The position numbers and the translations under genes were made by a program. DNA of 64,000 nucleotides from Streptomyces mangrovi (GTDB taxonomy: Bacteria > Actinomycetota > Actinomycetes > Streptomycetales > Streptomycetaceae), in NCBI RefSeq assembly GCF_900114215.1, contig NZ_FOSG01000005.1:124001-188000 (forward strand). The letters run 5' to 3'. Below are positions 9,721 through 18,066 of this stretch, piece after piece. The notes beneath the pieces are model-generated. The model saw only the letters and a program-made list of their open reading frames with translations. It was not told where the DNA came from and ran no database searches. Numbering within the stretch: the stretch's first letter is position 1; each line of letters begins with the position of its first letter.

Positions 9721-10386
9721 ATGGGGAAGATCGCGAAGTCCGGGAGAAGACCCGGCAGAAGACAGGTCCTCCAGAGCGCGGTGCTGCTGTGCGTGCTGGG
9801 GCTGCTGCCCGCGACCTGGGTCGCGGTCTCCGCCGGCGACCGCGTCCGCACCCTCGGCGACGTGCCCGCCGCCCCGGTCGTGGTCGTGTTCGGCGCCGGG
9901 CTGTGGGACGGGGAGCCGTCCCCGTACCTGGCACACCGGCTGGACGCCGCCGCCGAGCTGTACGGCCGGGGCCGGGTGCGCGCGGTGCTGGTCACCGGCG
10001 ACAACAGCCGCCGCGACTACGACGAGACGGGCGCCATGCGGGACTACCTGGTGCGCCGCGGCGTCCCCGCCGAGGACGTCGTCGGCGACCACGCGGGCTT
10101 CGACACCTGGGACTCCTGCGCCCGCGCCCGGCGGATCTTCGGCGTGGAGCGCGCGCTGCTGGTGAGCCAGGGCTTCCACATACGTCGCGCGCTGGCCCTG
10201 TGCCGGGCCGCCGGGATCGACGCGCACGGCGTCGGTGTCGCCGAACCGCACGACGCCACCTGGTACTACGGCGCGCTGCGGGAGGTGGCGGGCGCGGCGA
10301 AGGCCGGGCTGGAGGCGACGTTCACCCCCGATCCGCACTTCCTCGGCCCGCGCGAGCGGGGTCTTGAGCGGGCTCTGGCGGACTGA
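9721..10386 (+). CDS. SanA/YdcF-like DUF218 membrane protein
   Basis: 221 residues from MGKIAKSGRRPGRRQ. A basic N terminus precedes one membrane segment (VLQSAVLLCVLGLLPATWVAV). The extracytoplasmic part is a DUF218 domain: VVVVFGAGLWDGEPSPYLAHRLDAA, VLVTGDN, AMRDYLVRRGVPAEDVVGDHAGFDTWDSC and LLVSQGFHIRRAL. SanA and YdcF are linked to envelope integrity and vancomycin sensitivity in enterobacteria; the substrate is unknown. The frame is open back to 9595, so GTG at 9706 is an alternative start. Confidence 0.85.
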   Translation: MGKIAKSGRRPGRRQVLQSAVLLCVLGLLPATWVAVSAGDRVRTLGDVPAAPVVVVFGAGLWDGEPSPYLAHRLDAAAELYGRGRVRAVLVTGDNSRRDYDETGAMRDYLVRRGVPAEDVVGDHAGFDTWDSCARARRIFGVERALLVSQGFHIRRALALCRAAGIDAHGVGVAEPHDATWYYGALREVAGAAKAGLEATFTPDPHFLGPRERGLERALAD

Positions 10387-10525
10387 TCCGCGCCATCCGC
10401 TCACTCTTGAGTGTTATTCCAAGTCTCTTTTCAGACAAGGCGGTTGACCGTATCGGCCGTCGGCGCATTGTCTCCAGTGGTACGGACAGCTCCCCCGCCC
10501 CTCCCCCCACCCACGGAGCCACCAC

Positions 10526-11800
10526 ATGACCGCTGCTCCCCGCCACCCCCGGGCCGAGACACCACCGGACCGCCCCGGCGCCCCCGGCAGGCCGGGGCAC
10601 CCCGGCCGCACTCGCCACACCCCGCTGTACGGTCCGGGCCTCGACGGCGACGGTCTGCCCGCCCTGTACGAGCGGCTGCGCGCGGAGCACGGGCCGGTCG
10701 CGCCCGTCGCCCTGGCGCCGGGGGTGCGCGCCTGGCTGGTCATGGGCTACGAGGAGCTGCTGCGGGTGGCGCGCCGCGAACAGGACTTCAGCCACGATCC
10801 GCGGCACTGGCGCCTGCTGCGCGACGGACGGGTGCCGGCCGACTCCCCGCTGCTGGCGTTCGTCGGCTGGCGTCCGGCCCTGATGTTCGCCGACGGGCGG
10901 CGGCACCGGCGGATGCGGTCGGCCGTCGCCGACTCGCTGGGCCGGGTCGACGGCGGTGAGCTGGGCCACCTGGTACGGGACACCGCCGACCGGCTGATCG
11001 ACGCCTTCGCCGGGCGGCGCGAGGCCGATCTCGTACCGCACTACGCGCACCGCCTGCCGGCGCGGGTCGTCACCCGGCTGCTGGGAGCGGACGAGCTGGT
11101 CAGCCGCAAGCTGGCGGAGGCCGTCGCCGGCACGGCCGCCGCCAACGCCGACTCCGTCCACGCCGGCCACCGGCTGGAGCGCGTCCTGCTGGCCCTGGTA
11201 CGGGAGAAGCGGCGCGCGCCGGGCCCCGACGTCACCTCCTGGCTGCTGACGCACCCCGCCTCGCTGCGCGAGGAGGAGGTGCTGCACAACCTGGTGGTGA
11301 CGGTGGTGGCAGCCCACCAGACGACGAAGAACTGGATCGCCACCACGCTGCGCCTGCTGCTGACCGATCCGGCCCTGCGCTCCTCGCTGGACGGCGGGCA
11401 CCTGACCCTGGACGAGGCGCTGGATCTGGTGCTGTGGCGGTTCCCGCCCACTCAGAACCTCCCCGGCCGCTACGCCCTGCGCGACGTCCGGCTGGGCCGG
11501 CAGGAGGTGCGGTCCGGGGACATGCTCGTGCTGGGGCTGGCCGCCGCGGGCCGCGACCCGCGGGTGCTGCCCGCGTGCGGGCGCCCGGTGACGGGCAACC
11601 GCGCGCATGTGGCGTTCGGCGCGGGACCGCACGCCTGTCCGGCCCAGCCGCAGGCCCGGCTGATCGCGCGGACGGCCGTGGAGGTGCTGCTGCGGCGGCT
11701 GCCGGGCCTGCGGCTGGCGGTGCCCGAGGAGCGTCTGGCCTGGGCGTCGTCGCCGTGGACCAGGAGCCTTGCGGCGCTGCCCGTCCGCCTGGCGCACTGA
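10526..11800 (+). CDS. CYP157-like cytochrome P450 lacking the ExxR motif
   Basis: 424 residues. The heme loop is FGAGPHACPAQ with the Cys ligand near residue 371. The I-helix has VVAAHQTTKNW in place of AGxxTT. In the K-helix, where other P450s have ExxR, this protein reads D300-LVLW-R305 followed by FPPTQN. The CYP157 family of Streptomyces, usually part of cvn conservons, is known to lack ExxR (EQSLW in CYP157C1). The C-terminal LPGLRLAVPEERLAW...TRSLAALPVRLAH also resembles conservon P450s. No cvnABCD genes flank it. No ferredoxin gene is adjacent either. The substrate is unknown. Confidence 0.9.
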   Translation: MTAAPRHPRAETPPDRPGAPGRPGHPGRTRHTPLYGPGLDGDGLPALYERLRAEHGPVAPVALAPGVRAWLVMGYEELLRVARREQDFSHDPRHWRLLRDGRVPADSPLLAFVGWRPALMFADGRRHRRMRSAVADSLGRVDGGELGHLVRDTADRLIDAFAGRREADLVPHYAHRLPARVVTRLLGADELVSRKLAEAVAGTAAANADSVHAGHRLERVLLALVREKRRAPGPDVTSWLLTHPASLREEEVLHNLVVTVVAAHQTTKNWIATTLRLLLTDPALRSSLDGGHLTLDEALDLVLWRFPPTQNLPGRYALRDVRLGRQEVRSGDMLVLGLAAAGRDPRVLPACGRPVTGNRAHVAFGAGPHACPAQPQARLIARTAVEVLLRRLPGLRLAVPEERLAWASSPWTRSLAALPVRLAH

Positions 11801-11822
11801 GGGCCCCGTCCGGCAGGGGCCC
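11801..11822 (+). terminator. Hairpin after the P450 gene
   Basis: GGGCCCC (11801-11807) and GGGGCCC (11816-11822) form a perfect 7-bp GC stem with an 8-nt loop, starting one base after the P450 stop. No U-tract follows, as is common in Streptomyces. Confidence 0.6.
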
Positions 11823-11890
11823 TCCCGGGACCCTCGCGGGCCCCTCCCCGACAGGGCTCACAGCCGGGGACCAGGGGCGTTGAGGGCGGT

Positions 11891-11928
11891 GTTGCCGCCG
11901 GGAAACAGCGCGGACGCGGACGGGAAAC
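11891..11928. promoter_or_regulatory. GlnR box of the nitrite reductase operon
   Basis: GTTGC-N6-GAAAC-N6-GACGC-N6-GAAAC occupies 11891-11928. Both b-sites are perfect and all spacers are exactly 6, matching the known GlnR consensus. It lies 22 bp before the first operon start codon. GlnR activates nitrite reductase genes under nitrogen limitation in S. coelicolor. Confidence 0.85.
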
Positions 11929-11950
11929 AGCCACGCCGCACGCTTTCCGC

Positions 11951-13294
11951 ATGACCTCGAAGAAGCGTGTGGTGGTGATCGGCGGCGGGATGGCCGCCGC
12001 CCGGCTCGCCGGGCAGCTCTCCGCCGCCGGCGCCCTCGGTACCGACAAAGCCGGTGGTGCCGGTGGTGCGGCCGTGGATCTGACGGTCGTCGGCGAGGAG
12101 CCCCACGCGCCGTACAACCGGGTGCTGCTGGCCGGGGTGCTGGCCGGGCGGTACGCGCCGGAGGTGATCGCCCTGCCCGCCCCGCCCGCCGCCCGCTGGC
12201 TGCGCGGTGTGCGGGCGGTGCGGCTGGACCGGGCCGAGCGGCTGGTGCGGTGCGACGACGGCTCCTCGCTGCCGTACGACACCCTGGTGCTGGCCACCGG
12301 CTCCAACCCGGTGCTGCCGCCGCTGCGCGGACTCTTCCCCGGCGGCGGGCACGAGCCGCCCCGCGGCGTGCACCCCTTCCGCACCCTGGCCGACTGCCGG
12401 GCGCTGGAGGCGGCGGTACGGCCCGGGGTGCGGGCCGTCGTCGTCGGCGGCGGCCTGCTCGGGGTCTCGGCCGCCCGCGCGCTGGCCGGGCGCGGGGTGC
12501 GCACCGTCCTGGCCCACCAGGGCGAGCACCTCATGGAGCGTCATCTGGACGCCCGCGCCTCGGCGCTGCTGCGCGGGCATCTGGAGGAGCTGGGCGTCGA
12601 GGTCCACAACGAGTGCCGCGTCCGCGGCCTGCTGACCGCGGGGAGCGGCGGAGGGGCCGTGGCCCGCGGCGTGGAACTGGCCGACGGCTACCGGCTGGAG
12701 GCCGAACTGGTCGTCCTCGCCTGCGGAGTGCGCCCGCGGACCGGGCTGGCCCGGGCGGCCGGGCTGGAGGTCCGCGAGGGGATCGTCGTGGACGACGAAC
12801 TGCGCACCGGCGATCCCCGGATCCACGCCGTCGGCGACTGCGCCGAGCACGGCGGGAGGGTCTACGGGCTGGCCGGCGCCGCCCAGGAGCAGGCCGACGC
12901 GCTGGCCCGCGTCCTACTGGCGGACCGCGCCCCCAACAGCGCCGCGGGCGGCGCGGCGGAGGGCACGGCGGCCGGTGCGCGGTCCCCCGCGTACACCGGC
13001 ACCCGGGCGCTGACCCGGCTGACGCTGGCCCCGTCCCCCTCCGGGCCCGGGAGCGCGCTGGACCTCGCCGCCTTCGGCGAGACCGTGCCCCGCGCGGGCG
13101 ACGACGTCGTCCGCCTCGCCGACGCCACCCGCAGCGTCTACCGCAAGGTCGTCGTCCGCGGCGACCGGCTGGTGGGCGGCATCCTCCTGGGCGATCTCGG
13201 CACCGTCGGCGCCCTCGCCCGCGCCTGGGAGGGCGGCGAGCCGCTGCCCTCCGCCCCGCTGCTCCACCTGCTCACCAACGATGGAGGCCTGTAG
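11951..13294 (+). CDS. NirB-like FAD/NAD(P)H-dependent reductase, first gene of nir operon
   Basis: 447 residues, matching only the N-terminal flavoprotein half of NirB. The FAD site is VVVIGGGMAAARLAGQL, the NAD(P)H site is AVVVGGGLLGVSAARAL, and GDPRIHAVGDCAEHGGRVYGL is the second FAD motif. Two conserved ATGSNPVLPPLRG-type segments are present. No BFD, siroheme or Fe-S domain follows. It may pass electrons to the nitrate reductase or to NirB. S. coelicolor carries a similar duplicated flavoprotein next to nirB. The ATG is 22 bp after the GlnR box, without a clear ribosome-binding site. The nirB start is 3 bp downstream of its stop. Confidence 0.9.
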   Translation: MTSKKRVVVIGGGMAAARLAGQLSAAGALGTDKAGGAGGAAVDLTVVGEEPHAPYNRVLLAGVLAGRYAPEVIALPAPPAARWLRGVRAVRLDRAERLVRCDDGSSLPYDTLVLATGSNPVLPPLRGLFPGGGHEPPRGVHPFRTLADCRALEAAVRPGVRAVVVGGGLLGVSAARALAGRGVRTVLAHQGEHLMERHLDARASALLRGHLEELGVEVHNECRVRGLLTAGSGGGAVARGVELADGYRLEAELVVLACGVRPRTGLARAAGLEVREGIVVDDELRTGDPRIHAVGDCAEHGGRVYGLAGAAQEQADALARVLLADRAPNSAAGGAAEGTAAGARSPAYTGTRALTRLTLAPSPSGPGSALDLAAFGETVPRAGDDVVRLADATRSVYRKVVVRGDRLVGGILLGDLGTVGALARAWEGGEPLPSAPLLHLLTNDGGL

Positions 13295-13296
13295 AC

Positions 13297-15930
13297 ATGC
13301 CACGGACGCCACGCCCCACGATCGTGCTCGTCGGGCACGGGATGGTCGGCCAGCGGTTCCTGGAGGAGCTCGCGAACCGGGAGGTGACCGGGCGGGCCCG
13401 GGTGGTCGTGCTGTGCGAGGAGCCGCGGCCCGCCTACGACCGCGTGCAGCTCACCTCGTACTTCTCCGGCCGCACGCCCGAGGAGCTGTCCCTGGTGGAC
13501 GAGGGCTTCATGGAGCGGCACGGCATCGAGCTGCGCCTGGGCGACCCGGCGGTCGCGATCGACCGCGAGGCGCGCACCGTGACCTCGCGCGCCGGGCTGG
13601 AGATCGGCTACGACACGCTGGTGCTGGCCACCGGCTCCTACCCCTTCGTGCCGCCCGTACCGGGAAGCGACAGCACCGGCTGCTTCGTCTACCGCACGGT
13701 GGAGGATCTGCTCGCCGTCGAGGAGTACGCGGGCCGAAGCCGGGTGGGCACGGTCGTCGGCGGCGGCCTGCTGGGCCTGGAGGCGGCCGGTGCGCTCAGC
13801 GGGCTGGGCCTTGAGACCCACATCGTGGAGTTCAACCCGCGTCTGATGGCCCTCCAGGTCGACGAGGGCGGCGGCGCCGCCCTGCGCCGCACCGTCGAGG
13901 GGATGGGTCTGACCGTCCACACCGGCGTGGGCGGCAAGGAGATCACCGCCGGCCCGGACGGGGCCGTCACGGGGATGACGCTGTCGGACGGCTCGGCGAT
14001 CGCCACCGATCTGGTGGTCTTCTCGGCGGGGGTGCGCCCCCGCGACGAGCTGGCCCGCGGCTGCGGCCTTCAGGTCGGCGAGCGCGGCGGGATCGTCGTG
14101 GACGAGCGCTGTCGCACCGCGGACGCCGCGGTGTACGCCGTCGGCGAGTGCGCCAGGACCGCGGACGGCATGGTGTACGGCCTGGTGGCGCCGGGCTACG
14201 AGATGGCGCGGGTGGCGGCCGGCGCGATCGCCGGCGAGATGGACGCCACGGGGGACGCGGGGGACGCGGGGGCGTCCTTCACCGGCGCCGACACCTCCAC
14301 CAAGCTCAAGCTGCTGGGCGTGGACGTGGCCTCCTTCGGCGACGCGCTGGGGAGGACCGAGGGCTGTCTGGACGTCGTCTACTCCGACTCCCGGGCCGGG
14401 GTCTACCGGAAGCTGGTGGTCGCCTCCGACGGCACCCTGCTGGGCGGTGTGCTGGTCGGCGACGCCGAGGCGTACGGCACGCTGCGCCCGCTGACCGGCA
14501 GCGTCCCGCCGGTGGCGCCCGAGCAGCTCGTCCTGCCGGCCGGGGCCGGGGCGCCGGCGGCGCTGGGGCCGTCCGCGCTGCCGGACGACGCGGTGGTGTG
14601 CAGCTGCCACAACGTCACCAAGGGCGCCGTCCGCGCGGCCGTCACCGACCACGCGTGCTCCACCGTGCCCGAGGTGAAGAAGTGCACGAAGGCGGGCACC
14701 GGCTGCGGAAGCTGTGTAAAGGTGCTCACCAAGCTCGTCGACGACGAACTGGAGGCGAGCGGCGTCACCGTCGACAAGGGCCTGTGCGGCTGCTTCGCCC
14801 ACACCCGCGGCGAGCTGTACGAGATCGTCCGCACCCGGCGGCTGTCCACCTTCGCCGAACTGCTGGACGGCCACGGCCGCGAGGAGGCCCGGGGCGGGGA
14901 GGGCTGCGAGGTCTGCAAGCCGGCCGTCGCCTCGATCATCGCCTCGCTCGCACCGGCGCTGGGGGCCAGCGGCTACGTCCTGGACGGCGAGCAGGCGGCC
15001 CTGCAGGACACCAACGACCACCATCTGGCCAACCTCCAGCGCAACGGCTCCTACTCGGTCGTGCCGCGTATCCCCGGCGGTGAGATCACCCCCGAGAAGC
15101 TGATCGTGATCGGCGAGGTGGCCCGCGACTTCGGCCTCTACACCAAGATCACCGGCGGTCAGCGGATCGACCTGTTCGGCGCCCGCGTCGACCAGCTCCC
15201 GGCGATCTGGGCGCGGCTGGTGGAGGCCGGTTTCGAGTCCGGCCACGCCTACGGCAAGGCGCTGCGCACGGTGAAGTCGTGCGTGGGGCAGACCTGGTGC
15301 CGCTACGGGGTGCAGGACTCGGTGCGCATGGCCATCGACCTGGAGCTGCGCTACCGGGGCCTGCGCGCCCCGCACAAGCTGAAGGGGGCGGTCTCCGGCT
15401 GCCAGCGCGAGTGCGCCGAGGCCCGGGGCAAGGACTTCGGCGTGATCGCCACGGCGAGCGGCTGGAACCTGTACGTGGGCGGCAACGGCGGCGCGACCCC
15501 GCGCCACGCCGACCTGCTGGCCAAGGACCTGTCGGACGCCGAGCTGGTCCGGCTGATCGACCGCTTCCTGATGTTCTACATCCGCACCGCCGACCGTCTG
15601 GAGCGCACCGCCGCCTGGCTGGAGCGGATCGAGGGCGGCCTGGACCATGTGCGCGACGTGGTCGTGCACGACTCGCTGGGGCTGTGCGCCGAGCTGGAGG
15701 CCCTGATGGCCGGCCATGTGGCGAACTACCGCGACGAGTGGGCCGCGACGCTGGAGGACCCCGAGCGGCTGCGGCGCTTCGTGTCCTTCGTCAACGCCCC
15801 TGACGCGCCGGACCCCTCGGTGCGGTTCGTCGCCGAGCGCGAACAGGTCCGGCCCGATCTGGCGCTCCTGTCCGGCCCCGACATCCCCGTCCGCAGGCTC
15901 GAAGCCCTCGAAGGGAGCGCGACCCGATGA
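13297..15930 (+). CDS. nirB: Assimilatory nitrite reductase large subunit
   Basis: 877 residues. Order of parts: an FAD/NADH flavoprotein domain (IVLVGHGMVGQRFLEEL; TVVGGGLLGLEAAGAL), a BFD-type [2Fe-2S] domain about 435-475 (VVCSCHNVTKG; CTKAGTGCGSC), a second Cys pair region (LCGCFAHTRGELYEIV; EGCEVCKPAVAS), then the ferredoxin-like and siroheme domains. Siroheme/[4Fe-4S] ligands are in SCVGQTWCRYG (about 660-670) and VSGCQRECAEARGKDFG (about 700-710). It reduces nitrite to ammonium with six electrons from NAD(P)H in the cytoplasm. The ATG overlaps nothing upstream; its stop overlaps nirD as ATGA. Siroheme supply probably comes from the chelatase at 5458-6255. Confidence 0.96.
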   Translation: MPRTPRPTIVLVGHGMVGQRFLEELANREVTGRARVVVLCEEPRPAYDRVQLTSYFSGRTPEELSLVDEGFMERHGIELRLGDPAVAIDREARTVTSRAGLEIGYDTLVLATGSYPFVPPVPGSDSTGCFVYRTVEDLLAVEEYAGRSRVGTVVGGGLLGLEAAGALSGLGLETHIVEFNPRLMALQVDEGGGAALRRTVEGMGLTVHTGVGGKEITAGPDGAVTGMTLSDGSAIATDLVVFSAGVRPRDELARGCGLQVGERGGIVVDERCRTADAAVYAVGECARTADGMVYGLVAPGYEMARVAAGAIAGEMDATGDAGDAGASFTGADTSTKLKLLGVDVASFGDALGRTEGCLDVVYSDSRAGVYRKLVVASDGTLLGGVLVGDAEAYGTLRPLTGSVPPVAPEQLVLPAGAGAPAALGPSALPDDAVVCSCHNVTKGAVRAAVTDHACSTVPEVKKCTKAGTGCGSCVKVLTKLVDDELEASGVTVDKGLCGCFAHTRGELYEIVRTRRLSTFAELLDGHGREEARGGEGCEVCKPAVASIIASLAPALGASGYVLDGEQAALQDTNDHHLANLQRNGSYSVVPRIPGGEITPEKLIVIGEVARDFGLYTKITGGQRIDLFGARVDQLPAIWARLVEAGFESGHAYGKALRTVKSCVGQTWCRYGVQDSVRMAIDLELRYRGLRAPHKLKGAVSGCQRECAEARGKDFGVIATASGWNLYVGGNGGATPRHADLLAKDLSDAELVRLIDRFLMFYIRTADRLERTAAWLERIEGGLDHVRDVVVHDSLGLCAELEALMAGHVANYRDEWAATLEDPERLRRFVSFVNAPDAPDPSVRFVAEREQVRPDLALLSGPDIPVRRLEALEGSATR

Positions 15931-16331
15931 CCACAGCGACGACTGCGGCCACGGCCCCAGCTACGACCGAAGCGACGACCGGTACGGCGACCGCGGTGAC
16001 GGCCGGGGCGCGGGTGGAGGTGCGCGCCGAGAGCGGCTGGGCCGCGGTGTGCGGCCTGTCCGACCTGGTGCCGGGGCGGGGGGTGGCGGCGCTGCTGCCC
16101 GACGGCCGGCAGATCGCCGTGTTCCGGGACCGGGCGGGCCGGACGTACGCCGTCGCCAACCGCGACCCGTTCACCGGCGCCTGTGTGCTCTCGCGCGGAC
16201 TGCTGGGCTCGGCCGGCGGCCGGGCGTTCGTGGCCTCCCCGCTGCTCAAGCAGCGCTTCGACCTGGTCACGGGCCGGTGCCTGGACGACGACGCGGTGTC
16301 GGTGCCGGTGTACGCCGTCCGCACCCGCTGA
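15927..16331 (+). CDS. nirD: Nitrite reductase small subunit
   Basis: 134 residues. After an Ala/Thr-rich tail of about 35 residues comes a Rieske-fold NirD domain: WAAVCGLSDLVPGRGVAALLPDGRQIAVFRD, YAVANRDPFTGACVLSRGLLG and VASPLLKQRFDLVTGRCLDD. The CxH and CxxH ligands of true Rieske proteins are missing, as expected for NirD, which has no cluster. It starts in the 4-bp ATGA overlap with nirB and so is translationally coupled. The low-complexity N terminus is unusual and built of repeated ACG/GCG codons. Confidence 0.93.
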   Translation: MTTATTAATAPATTEATTGTATAVTAGARVEVRAESGWAAVCGLSDLVPGRGVAALLPDGRQIAVFRDRAGRTYAVANRDPFTGACVLSRGLLGSAGGRAFVASPLLKQRFDLVTGRCLDDDAVSVPVYAVRTR

Positions 16332-16376
16332 GGAGCGCGGGGGAACGGCGGAGAACACCGGGGAGCAGCGGAAGGA

Positions 16377-16415
16377 CCCCGGCCGCGGCCCGTGTGGGGC
16401 GGGCCGCGACCGGGG
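16377..16415. terminator. Bidirectional hairpin between nirD and the xylanase gene
   Basis: CCCCGG plus CGCGGCCC on the left pair with GGGCCGCG plus CCGGGG on the right, with one internal mismatch and a 9-nt loop. It lies between convergent genes, so it probably ends transcription from both sides. Confidence 0.75.
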
Positions 16416-16486
16416 CCCGGCTCTGCCCCGTCCGGCACGCCGGCCGCCCTGCCCCGGCGGTTCGGCGTACCGGACGGGAGCCGGTG

Positions 16487-17923
16487 TCAGCCCTCGGCGC
16501 ACTCCTGTCCGCCGAGGCTGACGCGGGTGCCGTCCTGGGCGGCGCCCCCGCCGGTCTGGAAGCCGAAGGAGATCGTCCCACCGGCCGGGACCGTGCCGTT
16601 GTAGGCGGCGTTGGTGACGGTGACGGTGCTGCCGCTCTGCGAGAAGGCTCCGTTCCAGCCGTTGGCCAGGCTCACACCGGCCGGCAGGTCGAACTGTGCG
16701 CGCCAGCCGCTGAGGGCCTGTCCGGTGCGGACGGTCACGGAGACGACCGAGCCGGTGTCCCAGCGGTTGGAGACGGTGAAGACGGCGGAGCAGTCGCCCG
16801 GCTCGGGGTCGCCCGGGTCATCGGGGTCGCCCGGGTCGTCCGGGTCACCGGGGTCGCCGCCCGCCGCGACGAAGGCGTCGCGCAGCGCGTCGTAGGCCGG
16901 CTTGGGCCGGTAGTTCTCGTCCCAGGGGCAGGCGGCGCCCTCTCCCGGGAAGACGTCGGGCACCCAGGAGTCCCGGTCGCTGACGCCCCAGACGGTGATG
17001 CCGGAGCAGCGGGAGACCGCCAGGCAGGCGTCGGCCACCGCGCGGTAGTCGCGGGCCTGCTGCTGGAGCTTGGAGCTGTCGGACGGCATCCGCATCCGGA
17101 TGTCCAGCTCGGTGACCGCGACCTCCAGGCCCAGGTCGGCGAAGCGCTGGAGGTTCTGCCGGATGGCCGGACCGTTGACGTTGCCGACGATGAGGTGGTT
17201 CTGGAAGCCGACGCCGTCGATCGGCACGCCCTGCGCCAGCAGGTCGCTGACCAGCCGGTACAGGCCGTCGCTCTTGGCGTTGTCGAGCTCGGTGTTGTAG
17301 TCGTTGATGAACAGCTTGGCGTCCGGGTCCGCGGCGCGGGCGGCCCGGAAGGAGTCGGCGATGTAGGACACGCCGAGCTGCTGGTAGAACTTGCTCTGCC
17401 GCAGCGAGCCGTCCTCGTTGAACGCCTCGTTGACCACGTCCCAGCGCTGGACCTGGCCCTTGTAGCGGCTGACCTGGGTGGTGACGTGGTCGGTCATGAT
17501 CTGGCGCAGCTCGTTGTTCGAGAACGACCCGTTCTGCAGCCAGCCCGGCATCTGGCTGTGCCAGACCAGGGTGTGGCCGTAGACGAGCTGGTCGTTGGCC
17601 TGGGCGAACTGGACCAGGCGGTCGCCCCCGGCCCAGTTGAACTGGCCGCGCTGGGGTTCGACCGCGTCCCACTTCATGGCGTTCTCGGCGGTGACGCTGT
17701 CGAACTCGGTGCTGACGATGTCGCTGTAGGTCCCGTTGCCCAGCAGGCCGTCGTTGACGGCCGTGCCGATGAAGCGGCCGGTGGATTCGGCGACCTCGCG
17801 CAGGGAGGGGTCGGCCGCCTGGCTCGGGGCGCTGAACCCGAAGGTCAGGGCCGCGGCCGCGGCGGAGGCGGCTACGGTCGCCCGCGCTAAGCGGCGTACG
17901 GTGCTTACACGGTGTTGCCTCAT
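16487..17923 (-). CDS. Secreted GH10 endo-1,4-beta-xylanase with CBM2
   Basis: 478 residues. Signal peptide about 1-37 (ends APSQAADPS). GH10 barrel about 38-335: acid/base E166 in RWDVVNEAF and nucleophile E272 in VTELDIRM, with HTLVWHSQMPGW as a further family motif. A linker of repeated GDPDDP units leads to a CBM2 module (about 370-478; CSAVFTVSNRWDTGS, GWNGAFSQSG, FQTGG). It cuts xylan outside the cell to feed the bxlEFG importer. Codon 12 is TTA (17888-17890), the rare bldA-dependent codon. The ATG at 17923 is fixed by the signal peptide; the frame open further upstream is non-coding leader. Confidence 0.95.
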   Translation of the reverse strand: MRQHRVSTVRRLARATVAASAAAAALTFGFSAPSQAADPSLREVAESTGRFIGTAVNDGLLGNGTYSDIVSTEFDSVTAENAMKWDAVEPQRGQFNWAGGDRLVQFAQANDQLVYGHTLVWHSQMPGWLQNGSFSNNELRQIMTDHVTTQVSRYKGQVQRWDVVNEAFNEDGSLRQSKFYQQLGVSYIADSFRAARAADPDAKLFINDYNTELDNAKSDGLYRLVSDLLAQGVPIDGVGFQNHLIVGNVNGPAIRQNLQRFADLGLEVAVTELDIRMRMPSDSSKLQQQARDYRAVADACLAVSRCSGITVWGVSDRDSWVPDVFPGEGAACPWDENYRPKPAYDALRDAFVAAGGDPGDPDDPGDPDDPGDPEPGDCSAVFTVSNRWDTGSVVSVTVRTGQALSGWRAQFDLPAGVSLANGWNGAFSQSGSTVTVTNAAYNGTVPAGGTISFGFQTGGGAAQDGTRVSLGGQECAEG

Positions 17924-17958
17924 GCTGGGGTGTCCCTCTCTCGACTCCCCGGAACTCT

Positions 17959-17984
17959 TTCCGGAAGACTGTTGGAAGGTTTCG
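17959..17984. promoter_or_regulatory. Candidate LacI/BxlR-type operator of the xylanase gene
   Basis: On the minus strand CGAAACCTTCC (17984-17974) matches 9 of 11 positions of CGAAA-N-TTTCG, reported for BxlR of S. thermoviolaceus. It lies about +8 to +18 from the predicted start point. The palindrome TTCCGGAA (17959-17966) follows and recurs ahead of the importer operon. Confidence 0.5.
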
Positions 17985-17998
17985 AGGGTGCGCCGGGA

Positions 17999-18027
17999 AC
18001 GGTAGAGCCGATGGGAACGCCCGTCAA
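17999..18027 (-). promoter_or_regulatory. Xylanase promoter
   Basis: TTGACG (18027-18022), a 17-bp spacer and TACCGT (18004-17999) form a good vegetative-type promoter reading toward the xylanase. The predicted start point is near 17992, giving a leader of about 70 nt. Confidence 0.7.
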
Positions 18028-18066
18028 CGGTGTGCGCGTGTGGAGGAGAGAGCATTGGGAGACGGC

